Below, piece by piece: positions 5,586 to 7,147 of a DNA stretch of 7,147 bases. The notes beneath the pieces were generated by a model. The model was not told the origin of the DNA and searched no databases. It saw only the letters and a program-made list of their open reading frames with translations. Each line of letters begins with the position of its first letter. Positions within the stretch are counted from its first letter, which is position 1. The stretch is taken from assembly GCA_903932755.1 (NCBI GenBank), contig CAIZHL010000519.1, positions 1 to 7,147 on the forward strand, written 5' to 3'. The DNA is from an uncultured beta proteobacterium. Its GTDB lineage: Bacteria > Pseudomonadota > Gammaproteobacteria > Burkholderiales > Rhodocyclaceae. The position numbers and the translations under genes were made by a program.

Positions 5586-6783
5586 ATTCGGGGAAGCACT
5601 GGTTCGCCTGCTGGCCGACGCCCATCCGGTTGGCGAAACCGAGGCGGTACCGACCTGGGCCGCTGCCGGCCGGGTACTGGCCACAGGCCTGAGTTCGGCG
5701 ATTGACGTGCCGCCGCTGGACAACACCTCGATGGACGGTTACGCCGTCCGTTGCGCCGACGTGCCGGCCGGCGGCGCAAAGCTGGTCGTGGCGCAGCGCA
5801 TCCCGGCCGGCAGCGTCGGTCACACGCTGGCGCCGGGAACGGCGGCGCGGATTTTCACCGGGGCGCCGCTGCCGGCAGGCGCCGACGCGGTGGTGATGCA
5901 GGAACTTTGCGCGCTGGACGGCGATGTCGTCACGGTGAACCATGTGCCGCAGGCCGGCGAGTGGATCCGTCGCCGCGGCGAGGACATTGCCGCTGGCAAC
6001 GAAGTGCTGGCAGCCGGCACGCGCCTCACCGCCGCCCATGTCGGCGTTGCCGCCTCGGTCGGCGCGGCGCAGCTTGAGGTGTTCCGCCGCCTGCGCGTGG
6101 CGCTGTTTTCCACCGGCGACGAACTGGCGATGCCGGGCGAGCCGCTCAAGCCGGGCGGCATCTACAACTCCAACCGCTACACGCTGCGCGCCCTGCTCGA
6201 AGGTCTCGGCTGCGTGGTGGACGACCTCGGCATCGTGCCCGATACGCGCGAGGCGACACGTGCCGCCTTGCGCGCCGCCGCCGCCGGCAACGACCTGATC
6301 CTGACCAGCGGCGGCGTTTCGGTGGGCGAGGAGGATCACGTCAAGCCGTCGGTCGAGGCGGAAGGTTCGCTCGACCTGTGGAAGATCGCCATCAAGCCGG
6401 GCAAGCCCTTGGCCTTCGGCAGCGTGCGGCGGCCGGCGGGCGAGGGTGCGGCGGCCTTAATCGGCCTGCCGGGCAACCCGGTGTCGAGCTTCGTCACTTT
6501 CCTGATGCTGGTGCGGCCCTTCATCCTCAAGACGCAGGGTGCCGCGGTGTTTGCGCCGCAGGCGCAGATCCTTTGCGCCGACTTCGATTACAAAGGGGAT
6601 CCGCGCCGCGAGTTCCTCCGCGCGCGGATGAACGAGATGGGCGGACTGGAACTGTTTGCCAACCAGAGTTCGGGCGTACTGACTTCCTGCACCTGGGCCG
6701 ACGGCCTGATCGAAAATCCGCCGCGGCAGGCGATCAAACGCGGCGACAGCGTGCGTTTCCTGTCGTTTTCCGAACTGCTATAG
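5578..6783 (+). CDS. moeA: MoeA, molybdopterin molybdenumtransferase
   Basis: The 401-residue length is normal for MoeA. Motifs: PPLDNTSMDGYAVR (45-58), RIFTGAPLPAGADAVVMQE (91-109), the RRRGEDIAAGNEVL segment (131-144), VALFSTGDEL (174-183), GGIYNSNRYTL (193-203), ILTSGGVSVGEEDH (241-254), KIAIKPGKPLAFG (269-281) and GLPGNPVSSFVTF (296-308), followed by a MoeA C-terminal domain. Acidic residues in MDG (D53), GED (D136), the GDEL block (D181/E182) and GEED, and the two lysines of KPGKP (K273, K276), match the catalytic positions of the family. MoeA inserts molybdate into adenylylated molybdopterin to give active cofactor. The ATG overlaps the mobB stop by 8 bases, with GGGA (5567-5570) 7 bases upstream as a modest ribosome site. 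No frame disruption is seen. A dRS3-like repeat follows before moaD. Confidence 0.97.
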   Translation: MLEFGEALVRLLADAHPVGETEAVPTWAAAGRVLATGLSSAIDVPPLDNTSMDGYAVRCADVPAGGAKLVVAQRIPAGSVGHTLAPGTAARIFTGAPLPAGADAVVMQELCALDGDVVTVNHVPQAGEWIRRRGEDIAAGNEVLAAGTRLTAAHVGVAASVGAAQLEVFRRLRVALFSTGDELAMPGEPLKPGGIYNSNRYTLRALLEGLGCVVDDLGIVPDTREATRAALRAAAAGNDLILTSGGVSVGEEDHVKPSVEAEGSLDLWKIAIKPGKPLAFGSVRRPAGEGAAALIGLPGNPVSSFVTFLMLVRPFILKTQGAAVFAPQAQILCADFDYKGDPRREFLRARMNEMGGLELFANQSSGVLTSCTWADGLIENPPRQAIKRGDSVRFLSFSELL

Positions 6784-6793
6784 TCGCAGCGGG

Positions 6794-6861
6794 GTCATCC
6801 CGGCGCAGGCCGGGATCCAGTGCGTGCAGACTTCCTGGATTCCCGCGTTCGCGGGAATGAC
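6794..6861. repeat. dRS3-like palindromic mini-element (two inverted 27-bp copies)
   Basis: A left copy at 6794-6820 (GTCATCCCGGCGC...GATCCAG) and an inverted right copy at 6835-6861 (CTGGATTCCCGCG...GGAATGAC) flank a 14-base centre. They match at 21 of 27 aligned positions. Each copy is itself a hairpin: ATCCCGGC/GCCGGGAT with GCAG loop (6797-6816), and ATTCCCGCG/CGCGGGAAT with TT loop (6839-6858). The right copy fits the Neisseria dRS3 consensus ATTCCC-N8-GGGAAT. No T-tract follows, so a rho-independent terminator is not indicated; the structure could act in transcript processing or as an insertion site. Confidence 0.75.
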
Positions 6862-6892
6862 GGTTTCCGTGACCTTCAGATTGTTTCCGCCG

Positions 6893-7147
6893 ATGAACGT
6901 GAAAATCCTTTTTTTTGCCGGCTTGCGCGAGGCTCTGGGCACCGGCTCGGAGTCGCTGGCGCTGCCGGCGGGCATCGCCACGGTAGGTGGCTTGCGCGAT
7001 CACCTGGCGGCGCGCGGCGAGCCCTGGTCGGCCTTGGCGACGACGAAAAACCTGCGCGTGGCGGTGAACCAGCAGATGGTCGGCTTTGACGCGGCGGTCA
7101 AGGGCGGCGATGAAGTCGCCTTTTTTCCTCCGGTGACGGGCGGCTGA
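6893..7147 (+). CDS. moaD: MoaD, molybdopterin synthase sulfur-carrier subunit
   Basis: This 84-residue ubiquitin-fold protein begins MNVKILFFAGLREALG, has VNQQMVGFDAAVKGGDEVAFFPPVTGG at its end and terminates in the required di-glycine (G83-G84), which is thiocarboxylated and delivers sulfur to precursor Z with MoaE. The length is typical. The start chosen is ATG 6893, because the family begins at the M-x-VxxxFFAxLRE strand; a GTG at 6824 would add 23 residues encoded by the repeat and is unlikely. Only a weak ribosome site is visible. The gene is 109 bases past the moeA stop, separated by a dRS3-like repeat, and is probably cotranscribed. The window ends at its stop codon, and moaE may follow outside. 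Confidence 0.95.
   Translation: MNVKILFFAGLREALGTGSESLALPAGIATVGGLRDHLAARGEPWSALATTKNLRVAVNQQMVGFDAAVKGGDEVAFFPPVTGG

Noticed and set aside
6794..6861. The dRS3-like repeat as an intrinsic terminator of the moeA transcript
   Set aside because: No run of T follows either hairpin on the plus strand, and moaD continues the same pathway downstream.
6824..6892. A GTG start at 6824 giving MoaD a 23-residue N-terminal extension
   Set aside because: The extra residues are encoded by the dRS3-like repeat, and the family starts at the MNVKILFFA strand.

Overview
The window looks like chromosomal DNA of a GC-rich betaproteobacterium, most likely in or near the Rhodocyclales. The basis is the codon use (strong G/C third-position bias in the core genes), the character of the helicase and molybdenum-cofactor proteins, and a Neisseria dRS3-like inverted repeat of a kind found in betaproteobacteria. 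The genus cannot be fixed from the sequence alone.

Positions 1-1400 form a less ordered, accessory-like stretch. It opens with the N-terminal 125 residues of a DUF1993 protein on the minus strand (1-375), whose promoter region carries an operator-like palindrome. Next to it is a start-less C-terminal scrap of an RTX/serralysin-type type I secreted protein (about 439-762), then about 165 bases with nothing recognisable. An overlapping minus-strand pair follows, DUF4160 (1157-1396) and DUF2442 (928-1197), laid out like a small toxin-antitoxin-type operon, with a perfect 9-bp inverted repeat around its first start codon.

Positions 1527-7147 are a compact plus-strand block of core genes: a YoaA-type XPD-like Fe-S DNA helicase (1527-3509), an uncharacterised predicted ATP-grasp protein (3763-5073), mobB (5070-5585), moeA (5578-6783) and moaD (6893-7147). 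The ATP-grasp, mobB and moeA genes overlap by 4 and 8 bases, so they are probably translationally coupled. mobB, moeA and moaD act in molybdopterin synthesis, molybdenum insertion and guanylylation; the ATP-grasp gene is an unexplained partner.

The most striking feature is a 268-bp MITE-like element (3509-3776, flanked by TA) inserted exactly where the yoaA stop once overlapped the ATP-grasp start. Removing the element and one TA restores ATGAATAG, with the yoaA TAG inside the downstream start region. With the insertion, yoaA still ends at TAG, and the old start codon now opens an 86-codon leader frame through the element. That frame ends at a TGA directly abutting a new ATG supplied by the element's terminal repeat, in frame with the ATP-grasp protein. 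A second small palindromic repeat, dRS3-like and with compensatory base changes, separates moeA from moaD.
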